Shown here: positions 10,223 through 21,379 of the stretch, in pieces
How positions within the stretch are numbered: the stretch's first letter is position 1
Layout: each line of letters begins with the position of its first letter
Assembly (NCBI GenBank): GCA_022419385.1
Contig: JAJUBI010000001.1
Location: 1,302,001-1,366,000 of the forward strand
DNA: 64,000 bases
Reading direction: 5' to 3'
Origin: Paraconiothyrium sp. Pb-2020
Lineage: Eukaryota > Ascomycota > Dothideomycetes > Pleosporales > Didymosphaeriaceae
Position numbers and translations under genes: made by a program
Notes under the pieces: generated by a model
Told to the model about the DNA's origin: nothing
What the model saw: the letters and a program-made list of their open reading frames with translations, nothing else
Databases searched by the model: none

Positions 10223-11786
10223 CTAGCCCAGACGTTCCATTTCAAGTGATATGGACGTGTACTCGTTTTGAAGATGTACGTTGGGTTCCTGATGTTGCGT
10301 GCTGAATTTAGACGAATTGGATACTGGGGGCGAGGGCGGTTGTGGAGCGAGACGATAGTCACGCGTTCGCTCAGGTCCAGGCGAGCTAGTGAAGCTGTCG
10401 CGAGAACGCTTCCGAGGAGTAACGGTTCGCGGCTCATCGATAGTTGAATTGACAGGTAGCCAGACTTCATCCAATGGTCTTTTCCCTTGACGACTCTTCT
10501 CGACGACTCTCTTCCATTGCGCGATTGCGAACATGGCAAGTGCTGCCCTGCCGAAGTATGTGGTCCGCGCAGGCTTGATTCCGAGCCAGTCTATACGACT
10601 TAAACCAACAAGTAGCTTATTGTTAAACGCTTTAGACAGCTGCAGCGTCAAAAACTCAATCTGTTCTTGCGTGAGTGATTCATCGCGCAGCGCAAACCGA
10701 AGGGTGAGGTAGCCTCGCGGCAGTGGATGGAGTCGCCGAGCTTTAAGCTCGCGTATCGGCTGTGGCTTGAGGGGAGCAAGGTGTATGTGCCGCCCGTGAT
10801 GCTGCTTGAGGAACCATAGCTGCGACGGCGTATCATGGCGCCTCTTGTCGAGAGCAATCCCCTGGTTCAGATGAAACGTCGTGAAGCCCTTCTCACCGTA
10901 TTGCCCATTAAGCCTCTTTAGCGTATCGATGAGGGCGCGGGTGAAGCTGTTGTCCCCTGGTGCGGCCGTCGTTGAATCGATGGCACAAGCGCTTAGAAGC
11001 TCGAATGTCCTAGTCTCTTCTTTCCCACCCTTGGCCAAATTGCTCGAATAGCACGTGTCCAGAACGGTGAGTACGTCCGATTCTACATCGTCGTCCTGAA
11101 GGATTTCTTGAATCTTGTTCCAGTTGCACCTAGCTTCCTGACTGAACCCACGTCTGACCATCGAATTCAGACTCGCTGTGAGCTCGAGATGTTTATGATC
11201 CTCTCGATACACGCCGTGCCCCGTGTAGTATACAATCAAGAGATTGTGCGGTCCGTCATGCTTTTGTATGAAGGCACTCATGTAGGTGCGCATCTGTTGT
11301 TGCGGTTTGGTAGCGACATTAAGCTCGACTGTTTCGGTGATGAAATGGAACCGCTCGCGGAAAACAGCGTCCAGTTCTTCAGCCTGCATTGGTCAGATTC
11401 AAATCTGGACAGTAACGGCCCGATCGTACCTCAGCTCGCGTCTTGAGCTCGTCCAACTCATCTTCCCACTTCACCAGCAATACAGCAACCTTTGCATATC
11501 CGTCAGGCAGATCCATGTTCCGCACGATTGCTTCATCCCACCACATCTGCATTTCTGCAGCGCGTTTTCGTTGCGCGACATCCTGGGGCTCAGCATCGTT
11601 CTCAGTGATCAAGTTGGCTTCGCCAGATGCTTCTGGGGTGTGTCTAGGGGCATCCTCGACCGATTCGATCTGGGTTTTGAGGTGAAAGACCTTATCTCGT
11701 AGATCAAGGGAAGCGGCAACGCGCGGGGCGATAACGGATTCCATGGCGTCAACGACTCCTTGGGGTGCAGGTGAAAACAAAGCCAT
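10223..11786 (-). CDS. Caspase-like (peptidase C14) domain protein
   Basis: Exons are 11786-11430 and 11383-10223; the 46-bp intron 11384-11429 runs GTACGA...TGCAG, phase 0. The product is 505 aa. The first ~120 residues are helical and coiled-coil-like (DLRDKVFHLKTQIE, KWEDELDELKTRAE). The C14 catalytic dyad is visible as His175 in LLIVYYTGHG and Cys230 in VLTVLDTCYSS, followed by FELLSACAIDSTTAAPGDNSF, the usual small-subunit pattern (FTRALIDTLK). There is no NACHT, WD40 or prion-like N-domain, so this is a stand-alone fungal caspase-like protein rather than a canonical type I metacaspase with a Pro/Gln-rich prodomain. The C-terminal ~90 residues are basic and disordered (TPRKRSRDSF). Roles in regulated cell death or heterokaryon incompatibility are known for related architectures; for this protein they are inference. 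Confidence 0.85.
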
Positions 11787-12383
11787 GGCTCAGGGGCGTC
11801 ACCGGGCCTTAAGAGAGGAGTGATCGTAGATGCCCTCATCTTTTGCGCGCTGCTCTCCAGTAGTTCAGCCCCCATAATGGTGGGACGGGCCGCTTGGAGG
11901 ATGGCACAGAAACAGTCTAGGCGAGGCATTCTTCGCTGACTAACTGGGCGACGGCGTTGGGGGCCAACGCCATCCTTCTTTCAGGCCGCTCCTCTTTCCA
12001 CTTGCAGCCATTCCATGAAAGGAGTGAATTTTCGGATTGTAAACCAGCTCGAACACTGACCAGAAAGGCGGCCATTCTTGTGTCGCTTACGGAGGGCGAA
12101 GGATGTGACAGGGGGTGAGTGCCCGGCGACATCGCACATGGTCAACAGCTCAGGTGCCGCCGGGCGTAGGCACCATCCTTGGGGCTGTGCAGGGATGCTG
12201 TACCATCAGCCTCCCGAACGGTCAGTCTCCAAGGTGCAAGGCAACGTTTGAGAGGCCTGCAACAGCCTAGTCACGAAGTACATATTATCATCGCAGCCTT
12301 CTCTGCACGCATCGCATTCTCTTCAAGGCTGTCAAACCACACCTGCTGCCCCGCTCGCCTCGCCTCATTACCGCCTTGAGACA
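11787..12383. promoter_or_regulatory. Shared divergent promoter (caspase-like / small unknown gene)
   Basis: A 597-bp head-to-head interval. Short frames inside it overlap on both strands and lack protein character. I see no clear TATA box. Confidence 0.45.
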
Positions 12384-12853
12384 ATGACCTCCACCCAAGA
12401 CGAAGTTCAGCCAGCTCCGGTCCAATGTGTAAGTCGCGTACGTCGTCTACTACCTCGCCACATCAGGCTGACGATTCCCCTTTGCAGAGAGAAGTGGACC
12501 CGTCATGGTCGGAAGAGGAGCTTCCAGTGCAGACGACTGTGCGAATGGAAAAATCCGGCGTTTACGTAGACCCGATGGCTACTCATGTGAGCCGTATTCG
12601 ACTCATCGCCACTCCACTTGCTCATTGTAAACAGGCTTCCGGACGTTTCCAAAAGGGCAACACAGTGCACATGTCGATAATCGAGCACGGTGCACGGAGG
12701 AAAGGCACCTTCAAGATCAGACGAGGTCGCCTCACTGCATCAGGCTACTGGGAATATCAGCTGTCAATAATCGACGGCAAAGGCCAGCTGTACAAGGACG
12801 GCGCCTGGGTCCGAGAAAGGGAGTTGAAGGCAGAAAGCACGCAAAGGCGCTGA
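12384..12853 (+). CDS. Small conserved-looking unknown protein (120 aa)
   Basis: Exons are 12384-12428, 12488-12586 and 12635-12853. Intron 1 (59 bp) is GTAAGT...TTTGCAG and intron 2 (48 bp) is GTGAGC...AAACAG; both are phase 0. The product begins MTSTQDEVQPAPVQ and ends in a basic segment with TFKIRRGRLTASGYWEYQLS and GQLYKDGAWVRERELKAE. This looks like a small beta-barrel or tudor-like fold of the kind that reads modified partners, but I cannot name a family. Intron 2 is a multiple of three and has no stop, so retaining it would insert 16 residues. No signal peptide or membrane segment is seen. Confidence 0.7.
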
Positions 12854-13181
12854 GATGCAACATTGGCTGTGGCTGTGTTCGTGCGACATGTGGCGCATGT
12901 AACTCCGGATGGCTAGAGTCATGTTCAGGCGGCAGGATTCGATTGGGATCTGGCGTTTTGGCGGTCGGTGCCGGCGATCTTTGCGAGCCCTCACCGGCGG
13001 GGCTTGGTTTGCGAACGTACCTACATAGACGGCGGCTCACCCGCCACACTGCTCTTTCGCACTTCAGCCACTTCTGACTCTATCAATCTCTTCCATGTCG
13101 GTCTAAACATATCGTTCCGTTCCACCGGACTCCAAAAGTTTGTCGCTTTTACGTTCCTTGCGCGGGTCGCTCAGCCTGGAC
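12854..13181. other. Promoter interval before the DUF6594 gene
   Basis: A 328-bp interval without a supported gene. It contains the 3' UTR of the previous gene and the presumptive promoter and leader of the next. Confidence 0.4.
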
Positions 13182-14598
13182 ATGGCCCCTATACGTGCCA
13201 TGACTGGTGACACCATTGTCAACGACATCGAAAAAGGTCCACAGTCTCCTACCGATACGGAGCACACCCTTGGAGGCGATGCTATCATCGAAATCGGCGA
13301 GGGTGAGGGTGCCTCTACAGCCCGTTCTTCATCAGACTCCAGCTTTCGATCCTCGACAAATGGCGCGCCTGCACAGCCCCCTCGTTCGTAGCACAATGAC
13401 TCAGCATTGCAACGAGGCACCAACTAAAACTTGACAGAAAATGAGAAAAGTAGACCAACATTTTTACGGCGAGTGACCGGCTCCTTCAAATCTGAGCCAG
13501 AACCACCGGGGGTCACCGAGATCAAAACACGCCAGTGTAAGCCTCCCACCTCGACCGAGACCATTCCCAACTGACTATCGAAGTGGATAATACTCCAAAT
13601 GGATACCCCAGGCTTGCCGCATTCCAGTCCTCAGAGTCCAACTTTTCTCTCTATCGTTCGTTTACTTACCTTCACTCACGAGTTTTGCTCGACTTGCAAG
13701 ACGAGATCGCCAACCTAGAGAAAGAACTTGACGAAATAGACTGGGATGATTTCGATGAAGAACCTGATCGTCTACGTTCACGTGAGATAGATGTCGCAAA
13801 AGCCAGCGACGAAGGCGATGTGCGGAACCGAAGGGCAATCCTCAAAGAGATCAGAACGAAGTTGATGGAGTATGATGAAGTCATGATCAAAGCTCGTACC
13901 CTAGATAGTTTCCAGAAACCCAGTGACCGAAACTATCGCAGTGTACGGCGCTTCCATCACAATCACAAGCCGCTCATGGATGCCGAGACGGAATCCATAC
14001 GCAGTAAGGAAGATACCGTCTCGCTGCGCAACAGTGGACGAGAAGGGGGTAGTTTTGATGGCGGTCTCGAGAAGATTATCTTCAAGACTGATGAATGCAT
14101 CGCCGGCATGCTTCGCAAGTTCGGAGTTAGAGTAGACAGCTCACCGCTCGGGGTAAGGTGATCACCTTTCCCAAACATATCGAGAGTTACTAATGTATGA
14201 AGCACTATTTCCAATCTCCAGAACTTCGAGCCAAAACAACGAACAAGTACATTACCCTCTACAGCTCTACGCGCATTGACAAGCTAGCCAACATCCTCAT
14301 CACGCTCGTCATCTTTGCTCTCCTCGTCGTTCCAGTCGTCGCGATGTACCTTCTCACGTCCACCAATGTGCACAGTGGTAACGAGTCAGGCTCAGCAGGC
14401 TCTTCGATACTTTCTATCGACTCTAATACCAGGGATACGCTCAATGCTGTCGGCTTGCTGATCGTTTTCACGCTGCTGTTTAGTGCAGCGATGTCGCTAT
14501 TAACGAAGGCTGCGAGACATGAATTATTCGCTGCGTCTGCGGCATATTGCGCTATTCTTGTGGTGTTTATTGGGAATTTTACGGGGCCGGGTAATTAA
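13182..14598 (+). CDS. DUF6594-family membrane protein
   Basis: Exons are 13182-13383, 13438-13536, 13584-14152 and 14203-14598, giving 421 aa. Donors are GTTCGT (weak), GTGTAA, GTAAGG; introns are 54, 47 and 50 bp. The second junction is set by frame: only a cut after 13536 joins KHA to MDNTPNGYPRL without a stop. The GYPRLAAFQSSESNFSLYRS motif followed by HSRVLLDLQDEIANLEKELD is the hallmark of fungal DUF6594 proteins. Three hydrophobic segments lie at about 321-341, 371-390 and 398-414, preceded by the typical YITLYSSTRIDKLAN stretch. The N-terminal ~100 residues are acidic and Ser-rich. Function is unknown in the family; related domains are found in proteins with roles in fungal non-self recognition, but nothing here demonstrates that. 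Confidence 0.88.
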
Positions 14599-15486
14599 TG
14601 GTGTAATCATGAATTTATGACTGATGTCAGTATGCTCTTTCATCCTTGTGTAGACTAATGGGACCTACAACAGCCTTGGCGGAATCTCGTAGCCTTGATC
14701 AATGTTCTAATGAAGTAATAATATCAGCCTTCCTCATACGATAAAATACAAGGCTGTCGAACATATTCAAATGACGTAGCAACACTAGCACTTGAGGGCA
14801 TCCCAGCTATTATCCGCACCGGCACTGTATGCCACCACCTTCCTTTAAGAGCTTAACTTGCACACCTCCACCATCCCCACCAAATGCCCCTTTTGGAACT
14901 CAGGCTTTGGTTCTCGACTAAGTTCCACTTACCAGATGCGCGTGACGTTTTGTTTGAGATGATGTCCTTCACTTCACACATTACGCCGCCGCGCCGCCGC
15001 CGCACCTTCGAGCAAGGCATCAGCGCGATGTCAGTTATTCTCGCATTCGCCTGTACCTACAAATGGTAAAATCGCTTGACTATAGTTGTCATAGTGCGTG
15101 AGTAGGGTGTGCCAGATGGCGTCAGCTAGCTCCTCTTCAAGTCTACAACATTTGTAGGGGTCCAGGTTACTCATCGGCAGCCTCACGCATCAGTGGACCG
15201 GGATCAGCGAATTGTCCGTCTGCAGAAAGAACCTTCCAGATAAGACACAAAGCACATGGTTTAATTCATGGCGGGGTGCATGTCGTTGTTGATCCTCTCC
15301 TGATGTTTCCTTTAGGTTGCGGCTGGCCCGGAGGCTGCATGGGGTTGGAGGTTGGCTGAGACAGAGGAAAAGCAAGGAGTATATAAGCTGCCGTTCCTTT
15401 CGAGCCATGGAAATACAAATATCATCAATACTCTATCGTTGATCTTCTTCAGCTTGAGCTTGTTGTTTGTTTTCAACATTTGAACA
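14599..15486. other. Intergenic interval upstream of the GH5 gene
   Basis: No supported gene. A GC-rich CCGCCGC-type trinucleotide run sits at about 14987-15003. The distal end contains the TATA box and leader of the gene starting at 15487. Confidence 0.45.
15380..15386 (+). promoter_or_regulatory. TATA box of the exo-glucanase gene
   Basis: The sequence TATATAA is placed 101 bp before the ATG at 15487, a usual distance for a fungal core promoter with a short leader. It is the clearest TATA element in this part of the window. Confidence 0.6.
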
Positions 15487-16885
15487 ATGCGGCGACATAC
15501 TCTCTTCCCCATTCTCCTCCTCACTAGTGCTCATGCATGGATGCCACAGGACCGCGGCCTCTCAGCCTTCAATCGCACCCACATACCACACAGCAGGCTC
15601 TCACTCTCGCTACCTAGCAAGATCCGCGGTGTCAATCTCGGCGGCTGGCTCGTCTCCGAGCCATGGATGATGCAGCAAGAATGGACACAAGTCATCGGCT
15701 GTGCGGCATGCTCGGACTGTAACTCAGGACAGTGCTCAGAGTTCGACTGTGTGAGCGCCCTGGGGCAGTCTGTGGCCGATGAAAGATTCAACAAGCATTA
15801 CGAGGGCTGGATTACGGTAAATGACATACAGCAGATCCACGATGCCGGGTTGAACACGATAAGGATTCCGATTGGATATTGGAGTCTGAGGGACATTGTG
15901 GATAGTAGCGAGCATTTTCCAAATATGAACCTGAAATATCTGGACGCCGTGATTCAGAAAGCTGCGGATTTGGGCATGTTTGTTGTCATGGACTTGCATG
16001 CTGCGCCGGGCGCGCAGAAGACGATGGATGCTTTTACGGGACAGGTGAGCCTTGTTGAGGGGGTGTTCGATAAGCAGATATGGCTGACTCGAACCGCAGT
16101 GCCTGCCAAAAGAATGGCTGCCAGGCTTTTTCACTCAGCGCAACTACGATCGAGCCAGCAAATGGCTCGATTGGATGACACGGCGAATCCACAACACGCC
16201 ATCTTACAAGAAAACTGTCGGCATCCTCGAAGTCGTCAACGAGCCCCAATCCGACCGCGAAGGCAGGCCACCAGAGGAAATCAACACCTTCACGCAAGTG
16301 TATTATCCACAGGCCCTGAAAGCTGTGCGAGACGCGGAAGCTTCACTTAATATCCCCACCAACGAACGACTCGGCGTACAATTCATGGACTCGCAGTGGG
16401 GGGCCGGAAATCCAAAGTCTAATCTTCCATCCGACAACAACATCGTCTTCGACGACCATAACTACGTCGGTGGAGCAGTCACCCAAGCTAGCCATCCTGG
16501 CCATCCCGAAGACGTTAAGCAGGCCGACTACATGTGGTACACATGCTTTACGGACAATCGACTCCAGGACAATGATACACCCAAGGTTGTGCAAGAATTC
16601 AGTCTCACAGTCGATCCTGGGATCGAGGGGAACAGTGAGTTCGACTGGAAGGCGGGCCAGAACCAGGCGTTTTACAGACAGTGGTGGATTGCGCAGCAGA
16701 GATTGTATGAGCAGACCAGTGGATGGATCTTTTGGACATGGAAGGTGCAGCTGGATAATCCGAGGTGGAGTTACCAGAAGGCGGTGAGTCAAGGATGGAT
16801 TCCAGGAAGTGCAGCAGGGCTGGATGAGAGTAGGATCACGGATGTCTGCAAGGATTACTTTGGGACGTCAGATGGGAGGTCGTAA
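15487..16885 (+). CDS. Secreted exo-beta-1,3-glucanase, glycoside hydrolase family 5
   Basis: Exons are 15487-16044 and 16100-16885; the 55-bp intron is GTGAGC...CCGCAG, phase 0. The product is 447 aa, normal for fungal GH5 exo-1,3-glucanases (Exg1/ExgA type). The signal peptide is MRRHTLFPILLLTSAHA. Recognisable blocks are KIRGVNLGGWLVSEPWM, GLNTIRIPIGYW, FVVMDLHAAPG, the acid/base Glu234 in LEVVNEPQ, FDDHNYV, and the presumed nucleophile Glu352 in KVVQEFSL, then GWIFWTWK near the end. It hydrolyses beta-1,3-glucan from non-reducing ends in the cell wall or medium. The N-terminal part has a Cys cluster (CAACSDCNSGQCSEFDC). A TATA box precedes it. Unspliced reading would lose the frame after FTGQ, which supports the intron. 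Confidence 0.93.
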
Positions 16886-19666
16886 CGCAGGGTATGGCTA
16901 CTGTGAACAACGTAGATGAGACAACAACATAGGAAAAGGACGAAAAACTTAAGGATGGTTATATTGGCAGTGCGCAGACTCCCAAAGGGGAGAGACTTAC
17001 GAAGAGGAAGCCGTTGGCCTGTTCTGTTGTCAACTCACCTTCCGCTGACTTTGCACCAAGATGTCCCACGTACTTACTCAATTATCTCTCCATCCTCGGA
17101 ATTCAAAAAGCATCTTCTCAACGAAAATCTGCAGGAGCCACTGCATTTCGGCCGTCCAGCCACCCGTGCAGGTAGCACGAACTGACGGTTCGTAGCGTAG
17201 CTTGCGAATTTATTTCGTTCAAGATCATTGGCATGGAGCCACCGGGAATATAAATGCAAGTACATGTTGGCAAGTCGCACTGAACTCTTATTTGTTTGGC
17301 TTGATTGGTATCTGCCCATAGCCTCGAGCTGTGAGCGCTGAAGAAGATGAACATACTAGATATACGCGATCTACGGGTGCAGCCGAGCCATCAGAGACTC
17401 CTATGTAGCCTCCTTTGGTAAAGAATAGGACTTTATCGGCCTGGACGAGTGCTATCATCCGCAGGCTACCGGTGATGTGGGCAACAGCGGGGACTTGTGT
17501 CCCTCTAGCAAGCTTGACCCTTTCTTCTGGGTCGCAAACGAACTATTTAGAGATCAAATGTAGCAAGGAGTAATCCTCTGGTGTGAATTGGCGTGCAACA
17601 TTTACACCCCAGCAGCAGTCTGCGCTCAGTGTTCTTGACCATGCATCGATCCAGGTGCCTCCGGTGCGATATGCTGACTTGAGGACATCTCACTGAGAAG
17701 CGTCGCTGCGAAAGCTTTCGTAATGCCGCCATTATCGCCTTGAAAAACCTCATGGTTCATGCCCTCGACTTCGTCGGCTTGTTATGCAACGTTCTGGACA
17801 ACCGAAAAGTGGTGTACTTGCGATTGTTGCGAGAGACCGGCAACTGGAGAAAGAATGTCCCTGGGCCATGTCCAAGGATCCTGTAGTATGGTCCAGTCGA
17901 CAGACTAAGACGGTCATCCGGTTCGACTACTCACTACCGTTTGTAACGCCCGCGAAGAAGAGGAACTAAAGAGAGGGTTTCTTCGTGATGCAGTCTACGT
18001 ATACATCAGTGAGCAGGGTTTGTAACAGCAATGTGAAATCAGGACGCGCTCCTCTCGTCCCATAAGACGTGGAGAAGTCAGATTCCCTGTTTCGCGTCGT
18101 CAAGCGGATATGATGCATAGAGCTGTTCCATGTGGAGCGAACGGGGTTCGAAAGAGCTCGATAGACCCTTTTTAACGTCAGTATCGAAAGTTGGTTTAGT
18201 GATACATGGGAGGTGGAGTGAAAGTGCTAAGCATCCTGCGAATATCAGGAGACTTCCTTTCACCTCGTTCACAGTAAGGATCTGTGCCACTTCGCTTCTG
18301 TTTGCTTCGTACAACGAGCCCAGATGCCATTCAGAGCGAATAAAAGTAGCATTGCTAGGAATTCGGTTCAACGTTATTAGTCGGCAAAGTGAGTTCGCCA
18401 TGGTACTAGCCTGTTGCGCTGCTCTCAGCAAACGTAGCTCAGCACCACCAGGATTCAAGGCGTTCGAATAAGCTATACGTCCTTGCTAGATCGTCGCCGA
18501 GCACTGTTGAGTGCAAAATGTTATGGCAGATACTGGACCTCCGAACAGAAATAGGCTCGAGCGTTACACAACGTTGCTGATGTGGCAATTTCAAGATCGA
18601 AATACAGTCTCTCGATCTCGCCGTTGTATCAGAATCTGGTAGGGTCAGCTGACAGCTTCTATACCTAGGTAACTTCGAAAGCGTCGACAGATAAACCCAG
18701 TGCAAATCCTGAGTAGCCTTGTGGAGCGTATGCCCACGTGGTATCGATATCGTACGTTAGCCTCGCCGACCTTTTGATGTATCGGGTATCTGGATAGAAG
18801 ATCACTGTGCAAAACGGGCCGAGGTCTTTCGCAAGTGGTCCCCTTCGAGCCTACGAGAAGACATCCCGTCTCTCCTCGAAAGATTGATGCCTGAGCGCGT
18901 TGCACGGATGGAGACAACTGAAACGCAATGCAACGGCCAGGGCTGACGAAGGAGAAGCTGATTGGGGTGATGAGTTGGCCTGGGCGCATATGTCATCCTG
19001 TGAGAACGACCATTCTTTGACTGGGCGTGTACTGTTGTCTAGTCCTTGCGTTACTCATGCATGGGAAATCCGTAGCTCTCTCCTCACTTTTGCGCTCTCA
19101 GGGGGGATGTTGAAAGCGAAATGGCGATGAAATGCCAGCATCGATCGCAACGACAGCCTTGGGAGTCCATGATGCGCACGCAAGCACGCGCACGTGTCAT
19201 CCGATGAATGCCAATCTTAAATTAAGATTTGGATACCCCGGCATCGTGGGCGCATGAAGTCGGCAGCGAACCACTTGGGTAGGGCGGTTGCAAGGGTCGT
19301 CGCAGACAAGACGTGCAACGTGCCGCTTTCCTTCAAACGTGCCTAACGTCGCCTCCCGCCTCGCTCTCTCGTGCGTACCGACACGACGACACTGATTGCA
19401 GCTCCTGCGTACGAACATCATCAAGATATCAAACATAAGGCTTGTGCGAGACATTTTGACACAGTTGAGGCTCAAGCTAGGTGCGGAGTGGTATCGAAGC
19501 TCCGGCTGCCATCATTGGGCAGGAAGCAGCGCGACCCGACAACAAAAGTGCCGACAGCGACAGCGCCATCAACAGCAAATCGCGAACGACCTCTCACAAT
19601 CGCTTCACTCCTCTAGGACGACGATACCTTTCTTGTTAATTTAGTTGGGCTTGGGTTTAAGAAAAC
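16886..19666. other. 2.8-kb gene-poor interval with decayed coding-like sequence
   Basis: No intact gene is supported. On the minus strand between about 17,330 and 17,900 there are protein-like stretches broken by stops (see the separate entry). Elsewhere short frames on both strands (18078-18458, 18645-18989) lack motifs. The right end is the promoter and leader of the Ras gene. Confidence 0.45.
17380..17900 (-). pseudogene. Possible decayed coding region of unknown family
   Basis: On the minus strand from ~17,900 downward one reads WTILQDPWTWPRDILSPVAG, a stop, then EVEGMNHEVFQGDNGGITKA running to a stop near 17,635. A second stretch, FVCDPEERVKLARGTQVPA continuing to a GGYIGVSDGSAAPV segment, lies at 17,541-17,390. 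Residue use in these blocks resembles a real protein, but stops and frame changes separate them and no continuous splice model joins them. I do not recognise the family; a repeat-propeller lectin-like protein is only a guess. Confidence 0.25.
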
Positions 19667-20657
19667 ATGGATCCGGATAACAGAATAACGATCACGGTGT
19701 GCGGGGATGGCGGCTGCGGTATGTCTTTTCCAGCCAAGAGAAGGGCTGAACACATCAAGGGGGGAATGCGCAAGCGCGGACGAGCTGGAGGCTGATGCCG
19801 AGACAGGAAAGAGTTCAATTACATTGCGGCTAGTGAGGAGCGAATGGACACATGAGTAAGTGGACATGTGGGCTTGAGCCGTGGCATTCCAGACAATCTG
19901 GGCTGACGAAGCGCGCAACAGCTACGATCCGACAATAGGTACGTCCGTCATACCGCGCGCATGATGCCGAAGCGCATGCGATACACGCCCAATGGCGCCG
20001 ACAGCCACCAAGCGCACCCTGGAAGCGCACGCCCGTTGACACCCACACAGAAGATTCATACTCAGTAACGCGCACTGTCGATGGTCAGTCCTACTTCCTC
20101 ATGCTCACCGATACGGCCGGCCAGGAAGAATACCGCTCCCTCTGGGCCGCCTCGAATCTACGATCCGACGCTTTCCTCCTCGTCTACGATATCACGAATC
20201 AACACAGCCTCGACGGCCTCGAATACTTTGCCGAGATGATCGACATGGAAGAGGAAAACAGAATAGATCAGGGCAAGGTGCCGCCAGTGAAGCTTGTTGC
20301 GGGCAACAAGTGCGATCTGTCGGCCGCACGGGTGATCAAGGCCGCCGAAGGGTTAGAATGGGCGCGGAAGAGGGGCTGTGGGTTTATGGAGACGAGTGCG
20401 AGAGATATGGTAAATATCGAGGAGACCTTTGCGCGTAAGTGATTGTTACTTCAATTAAAGGGTTACAAGCTGACGGAGCAGTGCTTGTCCGTCGCGTGGT
20501 CGAGGCCCGCCGCTTAGCAGTGTCCGGAGCAATCGCTGCCACGCATGAAAGAACAGCGGCCCTACCGCCTTTTAATGAGAAAGATAGCTCACCCTCGCCG
20601 TCGGACGAAGCAAAGGAGCCAAAGGAGAGCTTCTGGAAGAAGTTACGGTGCTGGTAG
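19667..20657 (+). CDS. Ras-superfamily small GTPase without a CAAX box
   Basis: There are five exons: 19667-19718, 19807-19855, 19922-19938 (17 nt), 20051-20434 and 20482-20657, giving 225 aa. Introns are 88, 66, 112 and 47 bp, all GT-AG. G1 is GDGGCGKSS (13-21), the effector loop YDPTIEDSYS is assembled across the 17-nt exon, G3 is DTAGQEEY, G4 NKCD and G5 METSA. The DTAGQEEYRSLW block and effector loop are Ras-like rather than Rab or Rho. The tail is Ser/Glu/Lys-rich and ends KKLRCW, so there is no CAAX; the single Cys is second from last. It probably works as a GTP-dependent switch. Membrane attachment by prenylation at a standard CAAX is not possible as modelled. The start follows AAAAC-ATG, a good context. 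Confidence 0.9.
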
Positions 20658-21379
20658 TCTTGGTAAAAAAGACTGGAGCAACCTGTAGAAACGAACTCAC
20701 ACGAGTCTGTAAGATATGGAGAAATGGAGACGCCGAGATGGGACAAAAGCTTAGGAGATTGCTATTGGCAACGACTTGGCAACAATGAACTGTCTTGAAT
20801 GCTGAGGGTGCCTGACCGCCAGCTTGGGATATCAGCTCAACCGCAATGATGGGACTACTTGCTATGTATAGATATGCTGCGCATGTGTAGCAGCTTCGCG
20901 TTCATTCATGGTCGTTTTGGCGCGGTTTTCGGATTACGGTGTCTTCTTGTATATGCGGGATATCTGCTACCACATACTAATATTTTATATTTCCCCAAAA
21001 TTCGCAATGACGCCGACCTAACCTTGTATTGGTCGTAATGTTTAGCAGCTGTACAAGCACAGAATCTGGCTTTCCTTCAGGAATGTTGAAACTGAACGCG
21101 ATACGGCACCTAGCGTCTTGGCACAAGCACGTCAACCAAAGAATTCGATTCGCCGTCGGAGACCAATCCAAACTGCCCGAGTTCGGCTTTCATAACCTTC
21201 AATTGCCGTCCTATTCCCCGTTCGAATTATTGTTGTTCCTCGACTCTCACACCTTCACACGAACTTGAATTCCGCGACTGTTCGTTGTGTCCGCTAGAGG
21301 CTCGTAGGCTCGCGCGTTGACTTGACAAGATAAGGGAAATAGGTGATTAATTTCGAGAGTAATTAAAGAGTCGTAAAAG
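20658..21379. other. Intergenic interval between the Ras and carrier genes
   Basis: A 722-bp interval with the 3' UTR of the Ras gene and the leader and promoter of the carrier. No supported coding frame, RNA gene or repeat. Confidence 0.45.

Noticed and set aside
10223..10539. Upstream half of the long minus frame 9490-10539
   Set aside because: It overlaps the caspase-like CDS in another frame on the same strand; open only by chance.
12590..12634. Reading straight through the second intron of the small unknown gene
   Set aside because: The GTGAGC donor and AAACAG acceptor are good and spliced reading is smoother; kept as an isoform possibility only.
18078..18458. 126-codon minus frame
   Set aside because: No family, no partner exon, and it lies in decayed-looking sequence.
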